A DNA stretch of 25,322 nt from Bacteroidales bacterium UBA4459 (GCA_002389465.1 DGOT01000245.1:1-25322); one strand, 5' to 3'. Shown: positions 14,954-22,630, counted from the first letter of the stretch. Translations and numbers: made by a program. Notes: generated by a model from the letters alone, not told the origin.

Positions 14954-15696
14954 GGATCCTAATTGGCATAGACGATACCGACAATAAAGAAAGTCGGGGA
15001 ACTGGTTATAATTCCAGGCAATTGGCTGGCGCCATCGAAGCCCATAATCTTGGGGTTGTGCATGGTATTACACGGCATCAGTTGTTTGTGCATCCCGACA
15101 TTCCGTACACCTCACACAACAGTTCGGCCTGCCTTGACGTAAGCAGTTCTGATTTTAAAGCGCTTAAAGATTTTTGCCGTAGTTTTATGCTGGATATTGC
15201 CGCCACTGGTTCCGATGTTGGCCTTTGTATGGTTGAAAAGAATAAAGTGACAGACGAAATAGTCAAATGGGGAACAGATGCCAAATCAAATGTCTTGAAA
15301 ATGGATGATGCCATTAAGAAAGCTGAAAGAAATAATATATTCCTAGAAGGTTTGACGGGAACAAAAGATGGCATAATTGGTGCCTTGGCAGCCGTTGGCT
15401 TAAGAAACAGTGGAAATGACGGGCGTTTTATCTGGCTAAATTCAAAGAAAAAACTTCGGGATATTGAGGATGGGATTCGCAGTGTTGAAGAATTAATCAA
15501 TGAATCAGGAGTTAACAGGATTCAATCAAATGACAACTTCACAGTCGGCCTAAAAGACAAGGTGTATTTAAATGAATGGGCAAGACCTGTTCTTCAAAAT
15601 AATCAATCCGTATTATTAGTTGAAAAAGTAATAAACAATCAGAATTATGAATGGAAATGTGCAGCAAAAGAGTTTGTTAAGGGCATCTCAAACTAA
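14950..15696 (+). CDS. TiaS-related protein (TCKD plus ferredoxin-like domain), function unknown
   Basis: Archaeal TiaS modifies cytidine 34 of tRNA-Ile2 with agmatine, using ATP. This 248-residue protein matches the N-terminal half of TiaS. It has the opening ILIGIDDTDN (acidic DDTD at residues 8-11) followed by the Gly/Thr turn RGTGYNS, then ITRHQLFVHPDIPYTSHNSS, which parallels the TiaS pattern of an Arg-rich strand, NPxIPxKT and GN. A second part contains LTGTKDGIIGALAAVGL, like the TiaS ferredoxin-like domain. The zinc-ribbon and OB-fold tRNA-binding parts of TiaS are absent. Bacteria make lysidine with TilS instead, so tRNA agmatidine synthesis is unlikely. Its start overlaps the modE-like gene by 4 bases, tying it to molybdate/tungstate control. 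Function unknown. Confidence 0.75.
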   Translation: MRILIGIDDTDNKESRGTGYNSRQLAGAIEAHNLGVVHGITRHQLFVHPDIPYTSHNSSACLDVSSSDFKALKDFCRSFMLDIAATGSDVGLCMVEKNKVTDEIVKWGTDAKSNVLKMDDAIKKAERNNIFLEGLTGTKDGIIGALAAVGLRNSGNDGRFIWLNSKKKLRDIEDGIRSVEELINESGVNRIQSNDNFTVGLKDKVYLNEWARPVLQNNQSVLLVEKVINNQNYEWKCAAKEFVKGISN

Positions 15697-16222
15697 CCTG
15701 ACCATTACACGCGTATTGGAAATAATCCTTCTTTTTTTAGCGGGAGTGCTGGCTATTGTGCTTCACGAACGTTTAAGAAATCCAATTAGCATTCCGGGGC
15801 ATCACGGCATCGAATTTATGGCCATTATTCTCGCAGTCCGATTGAGCTCCAAAATAAAATGGGCGTCTGGCATTTCAGCATTGGGTATTGGCATCTTCAT
15901 TCTGTTTCCGGTGCTCGGCTTCAAAGACCCCATGGTGGGTTTCAATTATATGCTGCCCTGTTTATTTATAGATATAGTTTACAATTTTATGCCTGCAAAG
16001 AAGTACAGAAATATTATGCTTATTGTAGCTGCAGGCCTGGGTTATATGCTGATTCCTGTCAGCCGTTTAATCGTAACTGTTTCTACCGGTTACCCCTATT
16101 CTTCATTTTTAAAATATGGGTTTGTTAAGCCAATGATAACGTTTATGCTGTTCGGAATCCTTGGTGGACTTCTGGGAACAGGAATTTTTAACATAGGAAA
16201 GAAATTATTTAGTAAAAAATAG
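15647..16222 (+). CDS. Small integral membrane protein, possible transporter component
   Basis: I do not recognise a named family with confidence. The 191-residue protein has about six hydrophobic segments: roughly 23-41, 54-67, 72-91, 100-116, 122-144 and 160-184, with a positive C-terminus (GKKLFSKK). The size, six-helix layout and an A-x3-A in the first helix (LAGVLAIV) are like ECF-type substrate-binding (S) components, but no EcfA or EcfT gene is in the window. A conserved-looking loop NPISIPGHHGIEFMA lies between helices 1 and 2. The ATG at 15647 overlaps the TiaS-related gene by 50 bases; a GTG at 15659 or TTG at 15674 would shorten the overlap. It is the third gene of the ModE-box operon, so a tungstate/molybdate transport role is possible. 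Confidence 0.7.
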   Translation: MNGNVQQKSLLRASQTNLTITRVLEIILLFLAGVLAIVLHERLRNPISIPGHHGIEFMAIILAVRLSSKIKWASGISALGIGIFILFPVLGFKDPMVGFNYMLPCLFIDIVYNFMPAKKYRNIMLIVAAGLGYMLIPVSRLIVTVSTGYPYSSFLKYGFVKPMITFMLFGILGGLLGTGIFNIGKKLFSKK

Positions 16223-16229
16223 ATAATTG

Positions 16230-16261
16230 AAGCGGTTTGGTTAGCACCCTGTCGCTTTTTT
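16230..16261 (+). terminator. Probable terminator of the modE-like operon
   Basis: AAGCG (16230-16234) pairs with CGCTT (16253-16257), with GGT/ACC inside and mismatches between, followed by six T's. It lies 8 bases after the membrane protein stop and just before ModE-type box C, so the next genes form a separate unit. Confidence 0.5.
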
Positions 16262-16271
16262 ATATGGTCAT

Positions 16272-16295
16272 CGTTATGCAAAATATTACATATCG
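16272..16295. promoter_or_regulatory. ModE-type box C, upstream of the lipoprotein/receptor operon
   Basis: CGTTATG-N10-CATATCG, 6 of 7 arm positions symmetric and the same 24-base frame as boxes A and B. It ends 6 bases before the ATG at 16302. A weak promoter (TTTG at 16236-16239, 21 bases, TATATGGT at 16261-16268) would put the transcript start inside the box, the position of a repressor; the promoter part is uncertain. Confidence 0.7.
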
Positions 16296-16301
16296 CTAAA
16301 A

Positions 16302-17180
16302 ATGAATAAATTACTTGTTCTGTTCATACTCCCGGGGGTTGTGCTTTTTGCCTGCAATAAAGAGCAACCCAACTATCCACCACCTACAGTTCGTTTTGTT
16401 ACTGACAGTGGTTATATTTTTCATGACACAATCTTAACGTTGGGCGAAAAATTTAAAATTGGTATTGATGCCAATAATCCCAATGTAAATCTCACAAATT
16501 TCATCATCAATATTGAGGGCGAGGAAATTGAAAACTATGTGGATTCAGGGATGAACACAGCCAGTCTTCATTACCGAAAAACACTTACAAAAGGGATAGC
16601 TAATACTGAGAAGTGGACTTTTATTATTCGCGACAGGAACCTCAAATCCTCCGAAATCAGTCTGAACATCAAAAGAGACACAAACACTGCTTATGGAGAT
16701 ATCATTTACTTCCCTTCTGTAGAAATAGGTGCACAAAACCAGCCGGATGGCAGTTTCTTTTCGCTCAGCGAAGAGGCCGTTTACACTTTAGAAGAGGCAT
16801 TTCTGAACCAGGATGTGATTGACCTCTGCTATTACTACGATTTTATAGATACCGACGAGCACACCATCGCTTCACCGGGCGCCAGTATCGATACATCGGT
16901 CTTCCCCGGCGAAAGTGGCCTCGACAGTTGGATAAACCGCAGAACCACGCGCTTTAAACACGCCGACATCACAAGCGCAGAATTTGAGGGAAGTACCAAC
17001 GACAGCCTGCTAATTGTAGCATACGGTCAATCAGATGGCAAGCGCAAAGCGAAGAATTTACAAAGCGGCAACATATTTTCTTTTAAAAACGAAGACGGGA
17101 AGATGGGCTTATTCCTGGTTAATTCCGTTTCGGGAACAGATGAAGGAACAATCAACATCTCCATTAAAGTACAGGAATAA
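16302..17180 (+). CDS. Lipoprotein of the ModE-box operon, function unknown
   Basis: The 292-residue product has a signal peptide with a lipobox (VVLFAC, cysteine at about 18), followed by NKEQPN, in which the early charged residues may act as a surface-export signal. After that come a beta-rich, possibly immunoglobulin-like region (about 30-125, with TLGEKFKIGIDANNPNVNL and KWTFIIRDRNLKSSE) and a second domain (about 130-292, with VIDLCYYYDF, LDSWINRRTTRF and GTINISIKVQE). I do not recognise a named family. It begins 6 bases after ModE-type box C, and its stop overlaps the receptor ATG (TAATG), as for lipoprotein partners of TonB-dependent receptors. It is probably an outer-membrane partner that captures ligand for the receptor; the ligand is inferred from the operon. 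Confidence 0.8.
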   Translation: MNKLLVLFILPGVVLFACNKEQPNYPPPTVRFVTDSGYIFHDTILTLGEKFKIGIDANNPNVNLTNFIINIEGEEIENYVDSGMNTASLHYRKTLTKGIANTEKWTFIIRDRNLKSSEISLNIKRDTNTAYGDIIYFPSVEIGAQNQPDGSFFSLSEEAVYTLEEAFLNQDVIDLCYYYDFIDTDEHTIASPGASIDTSVFPGESGLDSWINRRTTRFKHADITSAEFEGSTNDSLLIVAYGQSDGKRKAKNLQSGNIFSFKNEDGKMGLFLVNSVSGTDEGTINISIKVQE

Positions 17181-19261
17181 TGAAGCGAAAAAAATATCCA
17201 TTATTTCTACTGCTCTGGCTGACAATACTGCAACCGGTTTTTGCACAGGAAACTGCCAGTATCGACACGGTAAATATGGATGAGGTGGTGGTGACGGCAA
17301 ACCGAAGTTCACGGCTCATCGAGGATATTCCGGGCCGTATTGAAAAGATTGAAGCCAAAGCAATCAAAGCACTTCCGGTGCAAAACGTGGATGATATCTT
17401 GCGGAATGTGGCCAATGTACACGTCAACCGGAGTTGGGGAATTTTTTCGAAAAACGCCAGTGTAACCATGCGCGGCCTCGATGGCAGTGCGCGGGTTCTG
17501 GTCTTGCTGGATGGCGTTCCTCTTAATAAGTCGGCCGGTGGTTCCGTCAACTGGCACTTGCTTTCTACCGACGACATCGCCAAGATTGAAATCATCAAAG
17601 GCCCGGCATCTGCCCTGTACGGAAACAATGCAATGGCCGGGGTTATCAGTATTATTACGAAGGAACCAACAAAGAAAATTCAGGGCGAAGTGGGATTATT
17701 TGGCGGCTCATACAAATCTTTCGGCGGTGAGTTTAACATCGGCGGAAACCTGCTAAAAGACAACAAGGGATTGAGTTGGGGAATCAATTCGTTTTACCGG
17801 CAGGGAGACGGTTACATTCTTGTTCCCGAAGAATCCCGCGATTCAACAGATGTCAAAACTAATTTAAAGGAATACAATATTGGGGCAAAACTGGGCTACC
17901 GTTTTAACAAAAACCAGAAACTAGAAGTTGCCTACCAAACTTCGAACGATATCCGGGGACAGGGCCGGCAAGTGTATGAAAATATGGGTGATTACATTTC
18001 GATGAACACACATTTGCTCAGAGCAAATTACCAAGGCACTTTCAACAAAACACTGCTTAACGTAAGTGCGTTTTACCTATACGAAAATGAATTTAAACAA
18101 AATGAATCGATAGGTTCCAACTCTGGAAAATACAAATTGAGCGACCGCGATTCTTACAAAGACGATATCGGTTTGTGGATCAATGCTACAACTCATCTTT
18201 CCGACAAGAACATTCTAACCTACGGCCTTGATCTGAAGCGGGGAACAGCAGACGTAAGCAATACTTATTACACTTCAACCGATGTTTTAACCTATGAAGG
18301 AACACTTAATTTTATTGGTTTTTTCTTACAGGATGAATACAAAATGCTGAATGGAAAACTCGTTTTTGTGGCAGGCGCCCGGATGGATTTTGCAAGTTAC
18401 GCTAACGGGCGACTCATTGTTGAAAATCCAACGTCAAACACTGGTTTTACCAGTCCTTTTGACAGTGTCTTTGCGACTTCTTCATGGAATTCTTTCAGTC
18501 CCAAACTGGCACTGAAATACAAATTCGCAAGAAATCAATCCATTTACATTTCTTGTTCACAAGGTTTTATGCCTCCACGGCTGGATGATTTATCCAAGTC
18601 GGGAAAAATCCGCAAAGGCTTTAAACTGGCCAATCCTGATTTAGGGCCCGAATACCTCACCAATTACGAATTGGGATTTACTTTCCAGTTCTTCAAAAAA
18701 CTAAGCGTCGAACCATCGGCTTATTATTCTTTGGGCAAGGATTTCCAGTATTTTGTCGGGACAGGCGACTCCATTGACACCGGTGACGATGTACCGAGAC
18801 CGATTTACCAGCGACAAAATATTACGAAGGTGGAAGTTCTTGGGGCTGAAATCTCGGTAAACTTTCAGGTCCTGCCAAAACTACTGCTCTCGGCCAATTA
18901 CAGCTATAACCACTCCACCATCAAGGAGTTTAACAAGCCTGAGGCTTATGAAAAAGACCTCACAGGAAAATACCTGAATGAAGTTCCGAAACATATGGTT
19001 TACGTCGGTATTCAATGGGACAACAAAATCATAAACACGACTGTCTCCTACAATTATATTGGTAGTCAATGGTACGATGAGTGGAACACCACCCTCCTTG
19101 CCGCTTACGATTTGATTGACATCCGGTTTTCAAGAGCATTCGGGAAGCATTTTTACGCCTCATTATCCATTCAAAATATTTTGGACAAAGCTTTTATCGA
19201 CCGGAAGGGATACCTGTCGCCGGGAAGATTTATCACAGGAGAAGTTAAATTTAAATTCTAA
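17180..19261 (+). CDS. TonB-dependent receptor of the Mo/W cofactor operon
   Basis: This is a 693-residue outer-membrane receptor powered by TonB-ExbBD. It has a signal peptide (about 1-22, PVFAQ), a TonB-box-like NMDEVVVTANR at about 31-41, and a plug domain from about 45 to 165 (VDDILRNVANVHV, VLLDGVPLNKSAGGSVNW, GPASALYGNNAMAGVISII). A 22-strand-type barrel follows, ending GRFITGEVKFKF with a terminal Phe. It is shorter than SusC proteins and has no carboxypeptidase-like N-terminal domain, so it is of the CirA/siderophore/BtuB kind. The ligand is not shown by the sequence. The lipoprotein gene overlaps it upstream, a T9SS protein and moeA-moaA-moaC follow, and the operon has a ModE-type box, so tungstate, molybdate or a complex of them is the leading inference. 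Confidence 0.9.
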   Translation: MKRKKYPLFLLLWLTILQPVFAQETASIDTVNMDEVVVTANRSSRLIEDIPGRIEKIEAKAIKALPVQNVDDILRNVANVHVNRSWGIFSKNASVTMRGLDGSARVLVLLDGVPLNKSAGGSVNWHLLSTDDIAKIEIIKGPASALYGNNAMAGVISIITKEPTKKIQGEVGLFGGSYKSFGGEFNIGGNLLKDNKGLSWGINSFYRQGDGYILVPEESRDSTDVKTNLKEYNIGAKLGYRFNKNQKLEVAYQTSNDIRGQGRQVYENMGDYISMNTHLLRANYQGTFNKTLLNVSAFYLYENEFKQNESIGSNSGKYKLSDRDSYKDDIGLWINATTHLSDKNILTYGLDLKRGTADVSNTYYTSTDVLTYEGTLNFIGFFLQDEYKMLNGKLVFVAGARMDFASYANGRLIVENPTSNTGFTSPFDSVFATSSWNSFSPKLALKYKFARNQSIYISCSQGFMPPRLDDLSKSGKIRKGFKLANPDLGPEYLTNYELGFTFQFFKKLSVEPSAYYSLGKDFQYFVGTGDSIDTGDDVPRPIYQRQNITKVEVLGAEISVNFQVLPKLLLSANYSYNHSTIKEFNKPEAYEKDLTGKYLNEVPKHMVYVGIQWDNKIINTTVSYNYIGSQWYDEWNTTLLAAYDLIDIRFSRAFGKHFYASLSIQNILDKAFIDRKGYLSPGRFITGEVKFKF

Positions 19262-19280
19262 ATATTTTAAAATCAAGATT

Positions 19281-20129
19281 ATGAAAAAAATATTTTTATT
19301 CGCATTGTTAACAACTATCGCCTTTACTGTTGCAATCCAGATGAAAGTGAATGCGCAGGACACCCTTGTCCAATGGACATTCCCGGGTGAATCAGGAGAA
19401 GCTGATGGTGGAGTTATTGAGGGGAACCTCACTAAAGTAATTGAAACAGCTGGCGGTACAAGCGAAATTCAGTTCAAAAACGGATTCACCACGAAAGCTG
19501 CTCAGGCAACCGGATGGGATGCAGGTGCTCATGAAAAAAAGTGGAAGGTGGAATTTGAAACTACAGGATACCGAAGTATTAACTTATCATCAAAAATTTC
19601 ATCGGGGGGACAAAACCCCGGGCCCAGGGATTTTAAAGTACAGTACAAATTAGCTGAAGGCGCGTGGACTGATGTAGCAGACTCAGAATTTCAAACTGCC
19701 AACGACTGGACAACCGGAGTTCTTTTTGAACTTCCTATTCCAGATGCCTGTTTTAATCAATCCCTTGTTAAAATAAGATGGGTCATGACATCTGATACAG
19801 CATCAGACGGTTCAATTGTAGCTGAAGATGGTAAATCTAAAATTGATGACATTTTTATTACCGGCGAAATTATCGATGGAACTGATGAAACGGCTCTCAA
19901 ACAGGGCATTAAGATTTATCCGAATCCTGCAAGTGATTATTTTGTACTGGAAAGTCCATCAGCTATTCAACTTGATTTATATGATGAAAATGGGGGGGAA
20001 ATTCTAAGCAAACAAGGAATAGTTATAAAAAGGATTGATGTTTCATACTTAAAAACCGGGACCTATTTTATAAAAGTTACGGATGAGGAAACCAATTTAA
20101 GCACAACACAGAAAATAATCATTCAATAA
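19281..20129 (+). CDS. T9SS-exported surface protein of the Mo/W operon
   Basis: I start this at the ATG at 19281, 19 bases after the receptor stop; the longer in-frame reading from 19116 lies inside the receptor gene. The 282-residue product has a signal peptide (about 1-27, MKVNAQ), one beta-sandwich-like domain at about 30-185 (VQWTFPGESGEADGG, RSINLSSKISSGGQNPGPRD, FKVQYKLAEGAWTDVADS, IDDIFITGEI), and a T9SS type A sorting domain from about 205 (IKIYPNPASDYFVLES to TGTYFIKVTDEE). The domain resembles jelly-roll modules of T9SS cargo; no catalytic motif was seen. It lies between the receptor and moeA, 7 bases before moeA, so it may be a surface ligand-binding partner. Ligand unknown. Confidence 0.75.
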   Translation: MKKIFLFALLTTIAFTVAIQMKVNAQDTLVQWTFPGESGEADGGVIEGNLTKVIETAGGTSEIQFKNGFTTKAAQATGWDAGAHEKKWKVEFETTGYRSINLSSKISSGGQNPGPRDFKVQYKLAEGAWTDVADSEFQTANDWTTGVLFELPIPDACFNQSLVKIRWVMTSDTASDGSIVAEDGKSKIDDIFITGEIIDGTDETALKQGIKIYPNPASDYFVLESPSAIQLDLYDENGGEILSKQGIVIKRIDVSYLKTGTYFIKVTDEETNLSTTQKIIIQ

Positions 20130-20136
20130 GCAGGTC

Positions 20137-21315
20137 ATGATACAATTTGAGAAAGCTTTAGATATTGTTCTGAATTCGCTTCAGTTTACGCTGCCAAAAG
20201 AAAGAACAAACATTAATGATTCGTTAGGCAGAATACTGGCTGAAGATGTCAGGTCGGATATGAATATGCCGCCCTTTGATAAATCGGCAATGGATGGTTT
20301 TACATGTAGAAGAGAAGATATTGATAACGAACTGGAAATCATCGAAATAATACCAGCCGGCAAGGTGCCTGAAAAGCGTATCGGCAAAAATCAATGCGCA
20401 AAAATCATGACAGGTGCCATCGTGCCTGAGGGTGCTGATTGCGTGATCATGGTTGAGCATACGGAAGTAACGGGAGACAACACCATCCAGTTTGCGTTCG
20501 ATTATACCAACAACAACATCTGCTATTTTGCCGAAGACATAAAAAAAGATGACCTGGTTCTGCAAAAAGGAATCGAAATCAAACCACAACACATTGCTGT
20601 AATGGCTTCTGTTGGATACACAGAGCCGTTGGTTTCAAAACAACCCAGGATCGGAATTATCTCAACAGGTGATGAACTGGTCGAGCCATCGGTGTTTCCC
20701 GGCAAATCACAAATCAGGAACAGCAACGGTTATCAGTTGATTGCCCAGGTTAAAAGAGCAGGGGCAATTCCGGTTTATATCGGGATTGCTGAAGACTCGG
20801 AAGAGGTGACTTTTACAACAATCTCAAAAGCACTTCGGGAAAATGATGTAGTACTTCTAACGGGAGGCATTTCGATGGGCGATTTTGACTTTATACCGGA
20901 AGTTATGGTTAAAGCAGGAATTGATATTAAGTTCAGGTCGTTAGCCGTAAAGCCGGGAAAACCAACTATATTCGGAACCTATAGCAAAAACAAATTTATT
21001 TTCGGGCTTCCCGGCAACCCGGTTTCATCCTATACACAATTTGAGCTGCTCGCCCGTCCTCTTATGTTGAAATTAATGGGTTGCTCTGAGCCAATAGCAG
21101 ATGTGAAGCTACCCATGGGGAGTGAATACATCCGGAGAAAATCAGCCAGAAAATCATTTATACCGGTTACTATTTCCGGGGGTAAAGTTTATCCGGTTGA
21201 GTATCATGGATCAGCTCATATTCATTCGTATGTGTTTGCCAATGGTATAACGTCAATTGAAATTGGAAAAGAAAAATTAGAAACAGGAGAATTAGTAGAT
21301 GTACGACAAATTTAA
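20137..21315 (+). CDS. moeA: Molybdopterin molybdenumtransferase MoeA
   Basis: MoeA inserts molybdate (or tungstate in W-organisms) into adenylated molybdopterin in the cytoplasm. The 392-residue product has all MoeA parts: an N-terminal region with MPPFDKSAMDGFTC (about 47-60), a beta-barrel region with KIMTGAIVPEGADCVIMVEHTE broken across 89-110, the GISTGDELV segment near 173, TGGISMGDFDF near 246 with the acidic active-site residue, and FGLPGNPVSSYTQFELLARP near 289. A C-terminal domain IV (about 320-392) is present. It overlaps moaA by 17 bases and is 7 bases after the T9SS gene, so it is part of the same operon. Whether tungsten or molybdenum is used cannot be told from MoeA alone. Confidence 0.94.
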   Translation: MIQFEKALDIVLNSLQFTLPKERTNINDSLGRILAEDVRSDMNMPPFDKSAMDGFTCRREDIDNELEIIEIIPAGKVPEKRIGKNQCAKIMTGAIVPEGADCVIMVEHTEVTGDNTIQFAFDYTNNNICYFAEDIKKDDLVLQKGIEIKPQHIAVMASVGYTEPLVSKQPRIGIISTGDELVEPSVFPGKSQIRNSNGYQLIAQVKRAGAIPVYIGIAEDSEEVTFTTISKALRENDVVLLTGGISMGDFDFIPEVMVKAGIDIKFRSLAVKPGKPTIFGTYSKNKFIFGLPGNPVSSYTQFELLARPLMLKLMGCSEPIADVKLPMGSEYIRRKSARKSFIPVTISGGKVYPVEYHGSAHIHSYVFANGITSIEIGKEKLETGELVDVRQI

Positions 21316-22099
21316 CAGGAAAATTAACTATCTAAGAATTTCCGTTACCGACCGGTGCAATTTAAGATGCACCTACTGTATGCCTGAAGAAGGAATTCAG
21401 CTTTTACAGCATGCGGATATTATTTCTCTTGAAAATATAGCCGAAGTAGTAAAGGTAAGTGTTGGTCTTGGGATTGATAAAATCAGAATTACCGGCGGCG
21501 AGCCTCTTGTCAGAAAAGGAATCATTGATCTGGTTAAAATGATTGCAGTTATTCCCGGGGTTAAGGATTTTGGGTTATCAACAAACGGCATCTTACTGAA
21601 AGAATATGCCCATGAGCTTAAAAAAGCCGGGCTGCACCGGGTAAATGTCAGTCTCGACACACTTGACCCCGAACGCTATAGAAAGATCACCAGACTTGGT
21701 GATGTCCGTAAGGTTCTTGAAGGCATTTCCGAAGCAAAGAAAGTTGGTTTGACTCCCGTAAAGATCAATTGTGTTATCAAGCAATCGTCGTCAGAGCCAG
21801 ATGCTGTTGAAGTAGCAGAATACTGTAAAAAGAACAATCTTCAAATTCGATATATCCATCAAATGGAACTCAGTAACGGACAGTTTTCTGTAGTAGAAGG
21901 TGGTGAGGGGGGCGATTGCAAGATATGCAACCGGCTTCGGCTAACTGCAAACGGATACATTAAACCGTGCCTGTTTAACAATCTTGAATACAACATCAGG
22001 GAATTTGGAATTGAAGGGGCCATTTTAAAAGCGCTCAAACATAAACCAAAGTGTGGAAGTGTGAATACTAACGGGACATTTTATAATATTGGAGGGTAA
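21299..22099 (+). CDS. moaA: GTP 3',8-cyclase MoaA, short form
   Basis: MoaA is a radical SAM enzyme that converts GTP to 3',8-cyclo-GTP, the first step of molybdopterin synthesis. The 266-residue product has the N-terminal cluster C20, C24, C27 (TDRCNLRCTYCMPEE) and the second cluster C207, C210, C224 (DCKICNRLRLTANG, then KPCL), plus the C-terminal Gly-Gly (YNIGG) that MoaA needs. The usual protein is about 320-340 residues. Here the segment between IRYIHQMELSNG and GGDCKIC is about 50 residues shorter than in S. aureus MoaA (cluster-to-cluster distance 180 against about 230, from memory). All catalytic cysteines remain, so it is a compact variant rather than a broken gene. It overlaps moeA and is followed by moaC. 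Confidence 0.9.
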   Translation: MYDKFNRKINYLRISVTDRCNLRCTYCMPEEGIQLLQHADIISLENIAEVVKVSVGLGIDKIRITGGEPLVRKGIIDLVKMIAVIPGVKDFGLSTNGILLKEYAHELKKAGLHRVNVSLDTLDPERYRKITRLGDVRKVLEGISEAKKVGLTPVKINCVIKQSSSEPDAVEVAEYCKKNNLQIRYIHQMELSNGQFSVVEGGEGGDCKICNRLRLTANGYIKPCLFNNLEYNIREFGIEGAILKALKHKPKCGSVNTNGTFYNIGG

Positions 22100-22174
22100 G
22101 TGTAATAATGAGTGAATAAGACTGAATTTGAGTTAATTGATTACGACTATGCTGTTGGGTAAAAATTAAAATAT

Positions 22175-22627
22175 ATGAAAAAACTAAGTCATACAAATTC
22201 TGAAGGAAAAGCCAATATGGTTGATGTGGGCTACAAACCGAATCAAATAAGAACTGCTAAAGCTGAGGGTTTTATAAGCTTAAGCAAGGAAACTATCCGG
22301 CTCATAAATGAGAACCAAATGAAAAAGGGGGATGTGCTCACGATAGCTGAAATAGCAGGCATCCAGGGGGCAAAACGAACCAGTGAACTAATTCCATTGT
22401 GTCATCCTTTGCAGCTTACTAAAGTCGAAATAAAGGCTGTTATTGAAGAAACCGGCGTTCTGATAAAAAGTTTAGTCAGATGTGTGGGACAAACAGGGGT
22501 AGAAATGGAAGCCCTGAACGGTGTTAGTATAGGCCTCCTAACTATCTACGATATGTGCAAAGCCGTTGATAAGAAGATGAAAATAGATAATATAAAATTA
22601 GTGGAGAAGACTAAAGAGGATTTATAA
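22175..22627 (+). CDS. moaC: Cyclic pyranopterin monophosphate synthase MoaC
   Basis: MoaC converts 3',8-cyclo-GTP into cyclic pyranopterin monophosphate, the step after MoaA. The 150-residue product is of normal length and shows NMVDVGYK near 15, IPLCHPLQLTKVEIK near 72, and GVEMEALNGVSIGLLTIYDM followed by CKAVDKKM, with the active-site lysine and aspartate region. It lies 75 bases after moaA, a gap with no gene and no clear promoter, and 3 bases before the MOSC-MoaB gene, which supports one operon. No oddities were seen. Confidence 0.95.
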   Translation: MKKLSHTNSEGKANMVDVGYKPNQIRTAKAEGFISLSKETIRLINENQMKKGDVLTIAEIAGIQGAKRTSELIPLCHPLQLTKVEIKAVIEETGVLIKSLVRCVGQTGVEMEALNGVSIGLLTIYDMCKAVDKKMKIDNIKLVEKTKEDL

Positions 22628-22630
22628 AAA

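Noticed and set aside
14950..15696. tRNA-Ile2 agmatidine synthetase (TiaS) as the function
   Set aside because: It lacks the zinc-ribbon and OB-fold tRNA-binding parts, bacteria use lysidine made by TilS, and the neighbours are W/Mo genes.
19116..19280. ATG at 19116 as start of the T9SS protein
   Set aside because: It lies inside the receptor gene; the ATG at 19281 gives a proper signal peptide.
21299..22099. moaA as a truncated pseudogene
   Set aside because: Both cysteine triads and the terminal Gly-Gly are intact, the frame is clean and the gene is embedded in an operon.
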